NCBI GenBank assembly: GCA_028583605.1
Contig: CM053328.1
Location: 36,290,722-36,354,721, forward strand
Length of the DNA: 64,000 nucleotides
From: Dastarcus helophoroides
Lineage: Eukaryota; Arthropoda; Insecta; Coleoptera; Bothrideridae
Direction of reading: 5' to 3'
Each line of letters begins with the position of its first letter. The stretch's first letter is position 1. Of the stretch, positions 1 through 11,130 are shown in pieces. The position numbers and the translations under genes are program-made. The notes beneath the pieces are model-generated. The model ran no database searches. It was not told the origin of the DNA and worked only from the letters and a program-made list of their open reading frames with translations.

Positions 1-149
1 GGAGACATTTCTTGAAATTCCGAGATAATATGTTAAAATTTCGAGAGTGAAATGCAAATTTAAAAAATCAATATTTTCAGAAGAAACCAACATTTTGTGT
101 TGCCTGAATTTTTTGGCCAAACAGTTTATTTTGGAATTTTAAGAAAAAA
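1..149. repeat. A/T-rich flank of 281-bp satellite
   Basis: A/T-rich sequence that does not fit the 281-bp unit that follows. It resembles the far edge of that array near 3,915-4,030 (shared opening 'catttcttgaaattc'), so it is probably a diverged unit or an older higher-order segment cut by the window edge. No gene is visible. Confidence 0.5.
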
Positions 150-3100
150 AAGGCGAAAGAAACTGGAAAGTCGAATTTTCGAGGTTAGAGTTGAAATTTC
201 GAAAAACTTTCGATATCTGTGACGTAAATCCTCAAATTTTCGAATTATTGAAAACTGAGTTTCGAAACAATGTCCAAATACTGAGACAACGTCGAAATGC
301 TGGGATGAAGATTCAAATTTTGATAAAAAAATAAATTTCAGCCTTAAAATTTTGAAAACACTGAATTTAAGAAACATTACGTTTGAAATTTAGAAAAAAC
401 TTTACAATTTCAAAATTGTGAAAAGAAACTGCAAATTTTGAACGAGAAGTCGAATTTTTGAGATTAGAATTGAAATTTCAAAAAACTTTCGATATCTGTG
501 AAGTATATTATTAAATTTTCGAATTATTGAAGTCTGAATTTCGAAAAAAAGTCCAAATACTTAGACAACGTCAAAATGCTGGGATGACGATTTAAATTTT
601 GAGAAAAAAATAAACATCAGCCTCAAAATTCTGAAAACGCTCTGAATTTAAGAAACATTACGTTTGAAATTTAGAAAAAACTTCACAATTTCAAAATTCT
701 GAAAAGAAACTGCAAATTTTGAACAAGAAGTCGAAGTTTTGATATTAGAGTTGAAATTTCAAAAAACTTTCGATATCTGTAAAGTAAATCATTAAATTTT
801 CGAATTATTGAAGTCTGCATTTCGGAAAAACGTCCAAATACTTGGACAACGTCGAAATGCTGCGATGAAGGTTTAAATTTTGAGAAAAAAATAAATTTCA
901 GCCTTCAAATTTTGAAAACATTCTAAATTTAAGAAACATTACGTTTGAAATATAGAAAAAACTTCACACTTTCAAAATTCAGAAAAGAAACTGCAAATTT
1001 TGAACGAGATGTCGAAGTTTTGAGATAAGAGTTGAAATTTCAAAAAACTTTCGATATCTGTGAAGTAAATTCTTAAATTTTCGAATTATTGAAGTCTGAA
1101 TTTCGAAAAAACGTCCAAATACTTAGACAACGTCGAAGTGCTGGGATGACGATTTAAATTTTGAAAAAAAAATAAACTTCAGCCTCAAAATTCTGAAAAC
1201 ACTCTGAATTTACGAAACATTACGTTTGAAATTTAGAAAAAACTTCACAATTTCAAAATTGTGAAAAGAAACTGCAAATTTTGAACAAGAAGTCGAAGTT
1301 TTGATATTAGAGTTGAAATTTCAAAAAACTTTCGATATCTGTAAAGTAAATCATTAAATTTTCGAATTATTGAAGTCTGCATTTCGGAAAAACGTCCAAA
1401 TATTTGGACAACGTCGAAATGCTGCGATGAAGGTTTAAATTTTGAGAAAAAAATAAATTTCAGCCTTAATATTTTGAAAACATTCTAAATTTAAGAAATA
1501 TTACGTTTGAAATATAGAAAAAACTTCACAATTTCAAAATTCTGAAAAGAAACTTCAAATTTTGAACGAGAAGTCGAAGTTTTGAGATAAGAGTTGAAAT
1601 TTCAAAAAGCTTTCGATATCTGTGAAATCGATCCTTAAATTTTCGAATTATTGAAGTCTGAATTTCATAAAAACGTCCAAATACTTAGACAACGTCGAAA
1701 TACTGCGATGAAGATTTAAATTTTGAGAAAAAAATAAATTTCAGCCTCAAAATTTTGAAAACGCTCTGAATTTAAGAAACATTACGTTTGAAATTTAGAA
1801 AAAACTTCACAATTTCAAAATTCTAAAAAGAAACTGCAAATTTTGAACAAGAAGTCGAAGTTTTGATATTAGAGTTGAAATTTTAAAAAACTTTCGATAT
1901 CGGTAAAGTAAATCCTTAAATTTTTGAATAATTGAGGTCTGAATTTCGAAAAAACGTCCAAATACTTAGACAACGTCGAAATGCTGCGATGAAGATTTAA
2001 ATTTTAAGAAAAAAAGAAATTTCAGCCTCAAAATTCTGAAAACGCTCTGAATTTAAGAAACATTACGTTTGAAATTTAGAAAAAACTTTACAATTTCAAA
2101 ATGGTGGAAAGAAACTGCAAATTTTGAACGAGAAGTCGAATTTTTGAGATTAGAATTGAAATTTCGAAAAACTTTCGATATCTGTGAAGTAAATCCTTAA
2201 ATTTTCGAATTATTGAAGTCTGAATTTCGAATACAACGTCCAAATACTTAGACAACGTCGAGATGCTGGGATGACGATTTAAATTTTGAGAAAAAAATAA
2301 ACTTCAGCCTCAAAATTCTGAAAACACTCTAAATTTAAGAAATATTACGTTTGAAATTTAGAAAAAACTTCACAATTTCAAAATTCTGAAAAGAAACTGC
2401 AAATTTTGATCGAGAAGTCGAAGTTTTGAGATTAGAGTTGAAATTTCAAAACACTTTCGATATCTGAGAAGTAAATCCTTAAATTTTTGAATTATTGAAG
2501 TCTGAATTTCGAAAAAACGTCCAAATACTTAGACAACGTCGAAATATTGCGATGAAGATTTAAATTTAGAGAAAAAAATAAATTTTAGCCCCAAAATTTT
2601 GAAAACACTCTGAATTTAAGAAACATTATGTTTTAAATTTAGAAAAAATTTCACAGTTTCAAAATTGTGAAAAAAACTGCAAATTTTGAACGAGAAGTCG
2701 AAGTTTTGAGATTAGAGTTGAAATTTCAAAAAACTTTCGATATCTGTGAAGTAAATCCTTAAATTTTCGAATTATCGAGGTCTGGATTTCGAAAAAACGT
2801 CCAAATACTTAGACAACGTCGAAATACTGCGATGAAGATTTAAATTTTGAGAAAAAAATAAATTTCAGCCCCAAAATTTTGAAAACACTCTGAATTTAAG
2901 AAACATTACGTTTGAAATTTAGAAAAAAATTCACACTTTCAAAATTCTGAAGAGAAACTGCAAATTTTGAACGAGATGTCGAAGTTTTGAGATAAGAGTT
3001 GAAATTTCAAAAAACTTTCGATATCTGTGAAGTAAATCCTTAAATTTTTGAATTATTGAAGTCTGAATTTCGAAAAAACGTCCAAATACTTAGACAACGT

Positions 3101-3700
3101 CGAAATGCTGCGATGAAGATTTAAATTTTGAGAAAAAAATAAATTTCAGCCTCAAAATTTTGAAAACACTCTGAATTTAAGAAACATTACGCTTGAAATT
3201 TAGAAAAAACTTCACAATTTCAAAATGGTGGAAAGAAACTGCAAATTTTGAACAAGAAGTCGAATATTTGAGCTTAGAATTGAAATTTCAAAAAACTTTC
3301 CATATCTTTGAAGTAAATCCTTAAATTTTCGAATTATTGAGGTCTGAATTTCGAAAAAACGTTCAAATACTTAGACAACGTCGAAATGCTGCGATAAAGA
3401 TTTAAATTTTGAGAAAAAGAGAAATTTCAGCCTCAAAATTCTGAAAACGCTCTGAATTTAAGAAACATTACGTTTGAAATTTAGAAAAAAATTCACAGTT
3501 TCAAAATTCTGAAAAGAAACTGCAAAATTTGAACGAAAAGTCAAATTTTTGAGATTAAAGTTGAATAGGAGTTTAAAATGAAGAATAATTAAAGTTAAAT
3601 TTTCGAAAAAACTTTCGGAGTCTATAAAGTAATTCCCAAATTTTTGAGCTTGAAATCTAAATTTCGAAAACACGCCCAAGTATGTAAACGAGCTCGAAAT
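150..3700. repeat. Satellite array, 281-bp unit
   Basis: The landmark 'gaaacattacg' (or close variants) recurs at 371, 652, 933, 1214, 1495, 1776, 2057, 2339, 2620, 2900, 3181 and 3462. The spacing is 280-282 bp throughout, so there are at least twelve head-to-tail units. They differ mainly by substitutions and hardly at all by indels. Units consist of A-runs broken by TTCGAAA and GTCGAA words. Short ORFs inside it are by-products of the composition and are not genes. Confidence 0.95.
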
Positions 3701-5195
3701 GTTGGGATGAAGAGTTAAATATTGGGAAAAAGCCTCGAAATCTAGAAACCACTCTGAATTTAAGAAGTATTAAGCTTCAAATCTAAAGTAAATTTCAAAA
3801 TTAAAAAAAAATCAATGTTCCAATAAAAAATCAAAAAGGAGAAATTTCGTAAAATAAAAATCAAGAGAAGGCGTAATTTTGATTGGAAATAAAAAAATTA
3901 AAGCTATAACAAAACCATTTCTTGAAATTCTGACGAAATAAGTTGACATCTCGAGACTAAATTACAAATTAAAAAAAAAGTGGACATTTTAAGAAAAAAA
4001 TCAAAATTTTGAGTTGACACTTTAGGCAAAATAGTTTGAAAGTGTAACTTAAAATTTCGACAAAATGGTCAAAATTCTTCACAATTTTGACAAAATGGTT
4101 AAAATTGTGAAGAGAAACTAAAACGTTTGAAAGAGAAATCGAATTTTCGAGATTAAAGTAGAACTTTCCAAAAAAACTTTCGAAGCTTGTGACGTAAGCC
4201 CCACGATTTTTGGGTTTGAAATTTAAATTTGGAAAAAAAAGCCCAAGTATCTAGACAAGCTCGAAATGTTTGAAGATTTTGATAAAAGGTATCGAAATTT
4301 CTCGGAATTTGATAAGCTGGAAATTTAGAAAAAACTGCAAAATTTCGAAAAAAATTAAAATTCCAATAATAAGTCAACAAGAGAATAAATTCTTTCGCAA
4401 AATGAAAATCGAGGCTATTTTGAAAATTTCGAATTAAAATAAAAAAATCTAAACCTATAAATAAACAGTTTTTCCGACAAAATAAGTTGACATTTCGAGA
4501 CCCAATTTCAATTAAGAAAAAGTCACAATTTTTAGAAAAAACCAAAATTTAGGAAAAACAATTTGAAAGTTTAACTTGCAATTTTAAGAAAAAGGCAGAA
4601 ACGATGAGAATAAATTTCAAGCTTTCAAAAATAAGTCGAATTTTCCAAATTAAATTTGAAATTTCGAAAAAACTTTCCGAGATTTTTTAAAATTTTCTAG
4701 TTTGAAGTCTACATTTAAAAAAAACGTCAAAGCGTATAGCTCGAGTGGTAGGATAAAAAGAAATCTCAATAAAATGAATTAAATTTTTAAAAATTTCAAA
4801 TTTTCTAAGATATGTTATTTTAGAAAAGCCTGGACATTTTTATATTGAATTTGAATCTGAAAAAAGCGACTTTTTTCTTTTGAAAAATATCTGTATTCGA
4901 AACCTTCAGAAGCAACTCCATTTGTAAATAAATATTTTTTATTAAACTTCGGTAAACTTCGAAATATTTTTGATTTTACTAGATGAAATTTAAAAATTCA
5001 AATTTAAACTTAAAATTCAAAAATTCAAAATTTTGGTCCTTGGTTATCCTCAAAATTGAAACTATAAATATTGTCAAAATTTCAACAAAGATTTGTATTT
5101 CAGTTTCAAAAATTCTAAGTCAGGATTCCAAAAAGAAAATTGATTAGTCGTTCAGAAAAAATAATTAATAAATATACTGAAATAATTTTTTTTTT
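3701..5195. repeat. Decayed satellite edge and A/T-rich DNA
   Basis: The next landmark copy, at 3,764, is 302 bp from the last regular one and carries several changes. Beyond it the unit fades into A/T-rich DNA with the same purine-rich plus strand. This is the usual look of an array edge. No coding signal is visible. Confidence 0.7.
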
Positions 5196-5198
5196 GAT

Positions 5199-5340
5199 GC
5201 AATGGACTGGTCCTTGGTTATCTTCAAAAATTGAAATACGAATCTTGTCCAGAGCAACCTTTGTCGTGTTTTTTCATCTTTCTTGGTTTCAGGGCAACAA
5301 GATTTATATTTCAATTACTCAAATAAAAGCCAAATTTTGA
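5199..5340. repeat. Dispersed hammerhead-type repeat, rearranged copy
   Basis: Two half copies of the dispersed repeat meet head to head. The first (ggactggtccttggttatc, 5,204 onward) runs in one direction. From about 5,252 (agagcaacctttg) the other half runs in the opposite direction. The hammerhead core that lies between these halves in longer copies is missing here. Other copies lie near 14.9, 15.7, 17.0, 28.9, 30.7, 41.6 and 63.1 kb. Confidence 0.65.
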
Positions 5341-5736
5341 ATTTTCGTTGATATTTATATATTTTGTTTGAAAAAGGTCAAAAGAAAATTCCGAAATTTT
5401 GAAAAAATACTATTTCCTTTTAATTTCGAGTTAATATCGAATTTTTTATTTATTATATCCTATAAGAAAATTTGAAATTAGTTTGAAAGTCCAAATGAGA
5501 ATGTCAACATTTTAACAAAAAAGTCTATTATTCTAAAAATGTATATTTTTTGCAAAAACCCTAAATGCTTTGCTGTCGATCCTATATGATTGTAAAAAAA
5601 AATGTTGTGTTTAGTATCAGAAATCCAAAAATCCAAATTAAGAAATGTATTGTGCTAGAACTAACTGATTTCATTTTGTGATTAAATAATGCCACAATGT
5701 ACACGTAAAGGTAATTCTTAGAACATTTAGACTTAC
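5341..5736 (-). other. Intron start of the transporter gene
   Basis: After the GTAAGT donor no further transporter exon is visible down to the repeat at 5,340. An open frame runs on past the donor for about 50 residues, but it lacks family features and is read-through of intron. Confidence 0.6.
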
Positions 5737-6907
5737 AGCTTGCCATGATCAAAATGAAGAAGATGGCCAAAATAACAGTCCACCATATTCCATCTTGAAA
5801 GTCTCTGGATGACATTTGCAGCATAACGCAAAGTGCCCCACTGAACAGGGTGTAAATAAAAACAGCCCCCGTAACGACCGAACCTGGTTCACATCGACCA
5901 AATAAAGGCGCCAACCAACTGTACTGGACCCGAAGGGTTCCGGTCAAATTGATGATTTCACTGGCAGGAGTAGTTAGTTCCGAAGTCGAAACAGAGACTT
6001 CCGAACCAGGAGTAGAAGCGATTTTGGCAGTCGATTCAAAATGTGGGCCTATAGCGCAGAATAATAACAGAAGCGCTCACTATAGTATAAGCTAGAAGGG
6101 TACCAATCGACATAAACTCGACGAGTTTCTCAAGATCAAACAAGAGCGCTATTACCGAGGTGAACAAACCTGATATGATGAGATTGCTTAAGGGTAGTTG
6201 CGTTTTGGTGTTGACATCCCCCAGAAAACTAAACAGTAAGCCATCTTGGGCCATAGCATACATACACCGCGGCAATGAAAACAGAGAACCGAACAGAGTG
6301 GTGGTCATCCCACAAATGGCACCAAGAGAGACGACGTATTTGACCCAATGCATACCCACGTGGGCAAAAGCTTCAGGAAGCGCCGCATTCGGATTAATAT
6401 TGTAATAGGGCACCAAAAGGGTCAAAGCTGCTGAAACCAAAACGTATCCGAGGGTAACAATCCCCATGGAGACCACTGTGGCTATCGGTATCGAAAACGA
6501 TGGGTTCTTAGCTTCTTCGCCCGAAGTGGCGATGCTATCAAAACCAACGTAAGCGTAAAAGCAGGTGGCGGCACCAGCGATGACACCGCCAAAACCATAA
6601 GGGAGGAAACCTCCCTTATGATCGGTCCAGTTGCTTTCGTCCGCGTAGTAGAAACCAACGACGATCACTAGACCCATGACGACCAAATTGATCACAGTGA
6701 GGAAGCTATTTATCATAGCGGAAGCTTTGACTCCAATCCCCAGGAGAAATGCGTAGACTAGACAAACTAAAAAGGCTAAGAAGTCTGGATATCGGCCTAG
6801 TAGTTGTTCGTGGAGTTCCCCAGTTATCGAAACGGTGGTGTTGCTGATGATTCCATTGAAGAGGGAATCCACGTAGCCGCTCCAGGCTCTCGCAACTGAG
6901 GCGGCAC
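5737..6907 (-). CDS. Cationic amino acid transporter (SLC7A/CAT type), large internal exon
   Basis: Main membrane exon of a plasma-membrane-type transporter for arginine, lysine and similar amino acids. The acceptor is ttttctgttttag before 6,907; the donor is GTAAGT after 5,737. It opens in phase 1, so the join with the exon ending at 14,423 reads EHMIGAASVARAWSGYVDSL, the usual CAT sequence. About 390 residues with many hydrophobic segments follow, including SGEEAKNPSFSIP, typical of the family. An oddity is a frame break in the short GGG run at 6,045-6,047. The reading frame ends at 6,036 and continues in another frame (from ESTAKIASTPGSE) with good homology-like sequence to FILIMASC at the donor. 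This is a one-base insertion or a sequencing error. The C-terminal exon or exons lie beyond the left edge or are hidden in A/T-rich DNA. Family call is firm; exact paralogue is not. Confidence 0.88.
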
Positions 6908-6989
6908 CTAAAACAGAAAATAGTTTAAGGTTATAGACAAAGCGAAGCAGCACCAAGTCAAAAACATGATTGTATCGCTGACGGTTTTA

Positions 6990-9060
6990 TCGAGTTTAAA
7001 TATCCACCCCACAGTCCCGATTTGTCCCCCTCTAACTAATAATCTCCTAAAACTGAATCATATTCCCAGGAGAAGAGTTTTTCTTCAGATGATCAATGGA
7101 AAGATGGCGTAGAAAGCTGCGGGAAATCAATGGACATTTAAATATCCACACCATAGTCCCCCCTCTGACTAATAATCTCCTAAAACTGTCTAATATTCCC
7201 AGGAGAGGAGCTCTTCTTCAGATGATTAATGGAAAGATGGCGTGGAAAGCTGTGGGAAATCAATGGAAATTTAAATATCCATACCATAGTCCCCCTCTGA
7301 CTAATAATCTCCTAAAACTGACTAATATTCCCAGGAGAGGAGCTCTTCTTCAGATGATCAATGGAAAGATGGCGTGGAAAGCTGCGGGAAATCAATGGAA
7401 ATTTAAATATCCACACCATAGTCCCCATCTGGCTAATAATCTCCCAAAACTGACTAATATTCCCAGAAGAGGAGCTCTTCTTCAGATGATCAATGGAAAG
7501 ATGGCGTGGAAAGCTGCGGGAAATCAATGGAAATTTAAATATCCACACCATAGTCCTCCTCTGACTAATAATCTCCTAAAACTGACTAATATTCCCAGGA
7601 GAGGAGCTCTTCTTCAGATGATCAATGTAAAGATGGCGTGGAAAGCTGCGGGAAATCAATGGAAATTTAAATATCCACACCATAGTCCCCCTCTGACTAA
7701 TATTCTCCTAAAACTGACTAATATTCCCAGGAGAGGAGCTCTTCTTCAGATGATCAATGTAAAGATGACGTGGAAAGCTGTAGGAAATCAATGGAAATTT
7801 AAATATCCACACCATAGTCCCCCTCTGACTAATAATCTCCTAAAACTGACTAATATTCCCAGGAGAGGTGCTCTTCTTCAGCTGATCAATGGAAAGATGG
7901 CGTGAAGGTCTATTTCAAAAAGGTGCGGGAAATCAATGGAAATTTAAATATCCACACCATAGTCCCCCTCTGACTAATAATCTCCTAAAACTGACTAATA
8001 TTCCCAGGAGAGGAGCTCTTCTTCAGATGATCAATGGAAAGATGGCGTGGAAAGCTGCGGGAAATCAATGGAAATTTAAATATCCACACCACAGTCCCCC
8101 TCTGACTAATAATCTCCTAAAACTGACTAATATTCCCAGAAGAGGAGCTCTTCTTCAGATGATCAATGGAAAGATGGCGTGGAAAGCTGCGGGAAATCAA
8201 TGGAAATTTAAATATCCACACCATAGTCCCCCTCTGACTAATAATCTCCTAAAACTGACTAATATTCCCAGGAGAGGAGCTCTTCTTCAGATGATCAATG
8301 TAAAGATGGCGTGGAAAGCTGCGGGAAATCAATGGAAATTTAAATATCCACACCATAGTCCCCTCTGACTAATATTCTCCTAAAACTGACTAATATTCCC
8401 AGGAGAGGAGCTCTTCTTCAGATGATCAATGTAAAGATGACGTGGAAAGCTGCGGGAAATCAATGGAAATTTAAATATCCACACCATAGTCCCCCTCTGA
8501 CTAATAATCTCCTAAAATTGACTAATATTTCCAGGAGAGGTGCTCTTCTTCAGCTGATCAATGGAAAGATGGCGTGAAGGTCTATTTCAAAAAGGTGCGG
8601 GAAATCAATGGAAATTTAAATATCCACACCATAGTTCCCCTCTGACTAATAATCTCCTAAAACTGACTAATATTCCCAGGAGAGGAGCTCTTCTTCAGAT
8701 GATCAATGGAAAGATGGCGTGGAAAGCTGCGGGAAATCAATGGAAATTTAAATATCCACAATATAGTCCCCCTCTGACTAATAATCTCCTAAAACTGACT
8801 AATATTCTCAGGAGAGAAGCTTTTCTTCAGATGATCAATGAAAAGATGTCGTGAAAAGCTGCGGGAAATCAATGGAAATTTAAATATCCACACCATAGTC
8901 CCCCTCTGACTAATATTCTCCTAAAACTGACTAATATTCTTAGGAAGGAGCTCTTCTTCAGATGATCAATGGAAAGATGACGTGGAGGTCTATTTCAAAA
9001 AAATACGGGAAATCAATGGAAAGATGGCAAAGACTATTTTACAAAGCTGCGAGAAATCTA
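6990..9060. repeat. Satellite array, 132-bp unit with five-unit higher-order repeat
   Basis: The word caatggaaatttaaatatcc and close variants recur at 7128, 7261, 7393, 7525, 7657, 7789, 7934, 8066, 8198, 8330, 8461, 8606, 8738, 8870 and 9014. Spacing is 131-133 bp except three of 144-145 bp, where a short insert (ggtctatttcaaaaa) is added. The longer spacer returns every five units (7261 to 7934 to 8606, about 672 bp), and marker variants (atgtaaagatgg, then atgtaaagatgacg, then cagctgatcaatgg) recur in the same order. The array therefore has a higher-order structure. Because 132 is a multiple of three the unit stays open for long stretches, but it is intronic and not a gene. Confidence 0.95.
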
Positions 9061-11130
9061 GAGTACCCAGGAATTATCTTCGAGAGGGGCTCACACCTCA
9101 AAGAACAATGCCCAAAACTCGAGAAAAACTCTCACACAATAAAAAGTTTCTGTTTAAAATCAAGATGGCACAGAAGAATTTATAAGAAATTGCAACATTA
9201 ACACACTAAAATCGAAATTTTGAAAAAAAAGTCCATCAAAAGATACATTTTTAGGCTACAGATCCATTTTCCTAAAATTATGGGTTTCAGCCCGAAATGT
9301 GACTCTAAAACATTCTCAATCTTTTCGAAATTCCGATATCAATTTGGAAATTTAGCTTTTTCCCTCGCAATTTCAAGTTTAAACTGATTTTTTTTTAGTT
9401 TCAGGGTTTTTATAACTTCTTAGAAAAATTACGATTCTGTTTACAGATTACAGTAAAAATGTTGAAAAAAAGTCGAAATGTCCCAAATTTTTGGGTTATG
9501 GATAAAAGCGAAGTTCCTTAAAAAAGTTTCAAATCAAAAATTTTGGTTTTAGGAAAAGGTAGCAAAATTTAGATTAAACTGATAATAAAAAAATTAGAAT
9601 TTTATAAAAAGGAACAGAGTACAATCAAAATTTCGAAAAGAAGTCGAAAAAAGCAAAACGCAAATTTTTAAGTCATGGATAAAACCAAAGTGTCTGAAAA
9701 AAGTTTCGAATTAAAACTTTTGATTTCAGGAAAAGGTAGCAAAATTTAGATTAAAATGATAATAAAAAAGCAGAATTTTATAAAAAGTAACTCAGAGAAA
9801 AGTAGATTATTTCTAAAATAAAGTTATAACTTCTAGAAAAAGTCGACATTTTGTGTTAGGGGAAGAAGTAAAAATTAAAGGTTGAAACTCAAATTTTTGG
9901 AAAAAAAATATCCCAAAAACTACAAGTGGCTTAAAAAAATGCTCAAATTTTCAAGAAGAAAAATGTGTTATCATTTTAATCTAAAAATTGCTGCATTTTA
10001 ATTAAATGTCAAGTTTTTTAAAACTTTTTTGGAGAAAAATCTTAACTTTTTAAAGTAATTTGTAAAAACAATCGTAATTTTTCAAAGAAGTTCAAAAACC
10101 CCGGAAAATTGATGACATTTACAATCACGAAACGTTGAGCCACAGAGATTTAAAAGCTACACAAAGATGCAATAAAAATTAGAGGTCCGTTATTAAAAAT
10201 AAAGTACTTGATGATGGTACCGAAAAGACGAAACGTCTAATAAAGAAAACTTTAAGGCTATCGTGTGAAGGGTGCAAAATGCCAACAAAAAAGTGTTTTT
10301 AGTGTTTCGATACTCTTTAAACAACGCTAAGAAAAAATAAAAACAAAAATTCAAAATTTTACTCTTTTTCAAAAATCTCAAGGGCAGTAAGAAATATTTC
10401 CAATTTCTCAGTAGCATATTACTGGTCGCAAATTATGCAACTCTGCCCTAATTTACCCAACCAACCGTTTTCCAGATCCATACAGTGAGAAGCCAATTTG
10501 TCACGCTGTGTACAACATTTTGAAAAATATCAAAAACTGAAAAACGCGAAAATTGCAAAGTTTCGAACTTAAAAAAAAGATCAAATTATCAATAGTCGTG
10601 TTAAAAAAAAATGAAAATCAGTCGAAACTTTGAGACAAAGCTGAAATTTAGAAAATGTCGAAATTAAAAAAAACTTTCAAACGTAAAAGTTGAAATTTTC
10701 AAAAAAAGTGATGGTTTTAAAAAAGATCAACACTTGTGAAAGAAAGTTGAAATTTTCAATAAAAGCCAAATTTCAAGGAATACCGGAAATTTTGAAGGAA
10801 GAGGATGTTTCAAAAGTTTCGAAAAAAGTAAGAATGTTCAGTAAAATCAAAATTATCAAAATAAGTAGCACTTTTAAAAAAAAATAACTTAAAATAAAAC
10901 AAAAGACATGTAATTTTAAAAAAATTTTAAAAACAAATAAAAATATTCAAATAACTTGAAATTTCGAGATGAAATTTTCGAAATAAATTTAAATTCTGAG
11001 AAGTCGAAATATTGAAAAAAGTGAAAATTATGAAATGTTGACATTTTCAAAAGCCGAAATAAAAGTACCTTCAAAAAAATGGAAACTTGCAACAACAAAA
11101 GTGGAATTTTCGGAGGTCAAAATTTCAACA
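9061..11130. repeat. A/T-rich patterned DNA, purine-rich plus strand
   Basis: Intronic low-complexity DNA of A-runs with TCGAAA-type words and short near-repeats (for example aggaaaaggtagcaaaattt at 9,551 and again near 9,729). No coding or RNA gene signal is visible. Confidence 0.7.

Noticed and set aside
7096..7905. 269-codon plus-strand ORF and similar long ORFs
   Set aside because: It is the 132-bp satellite read through; 132 is a multiple of three, so the frame stays open. The minus strand is open in the same way and the array lies in an intron.
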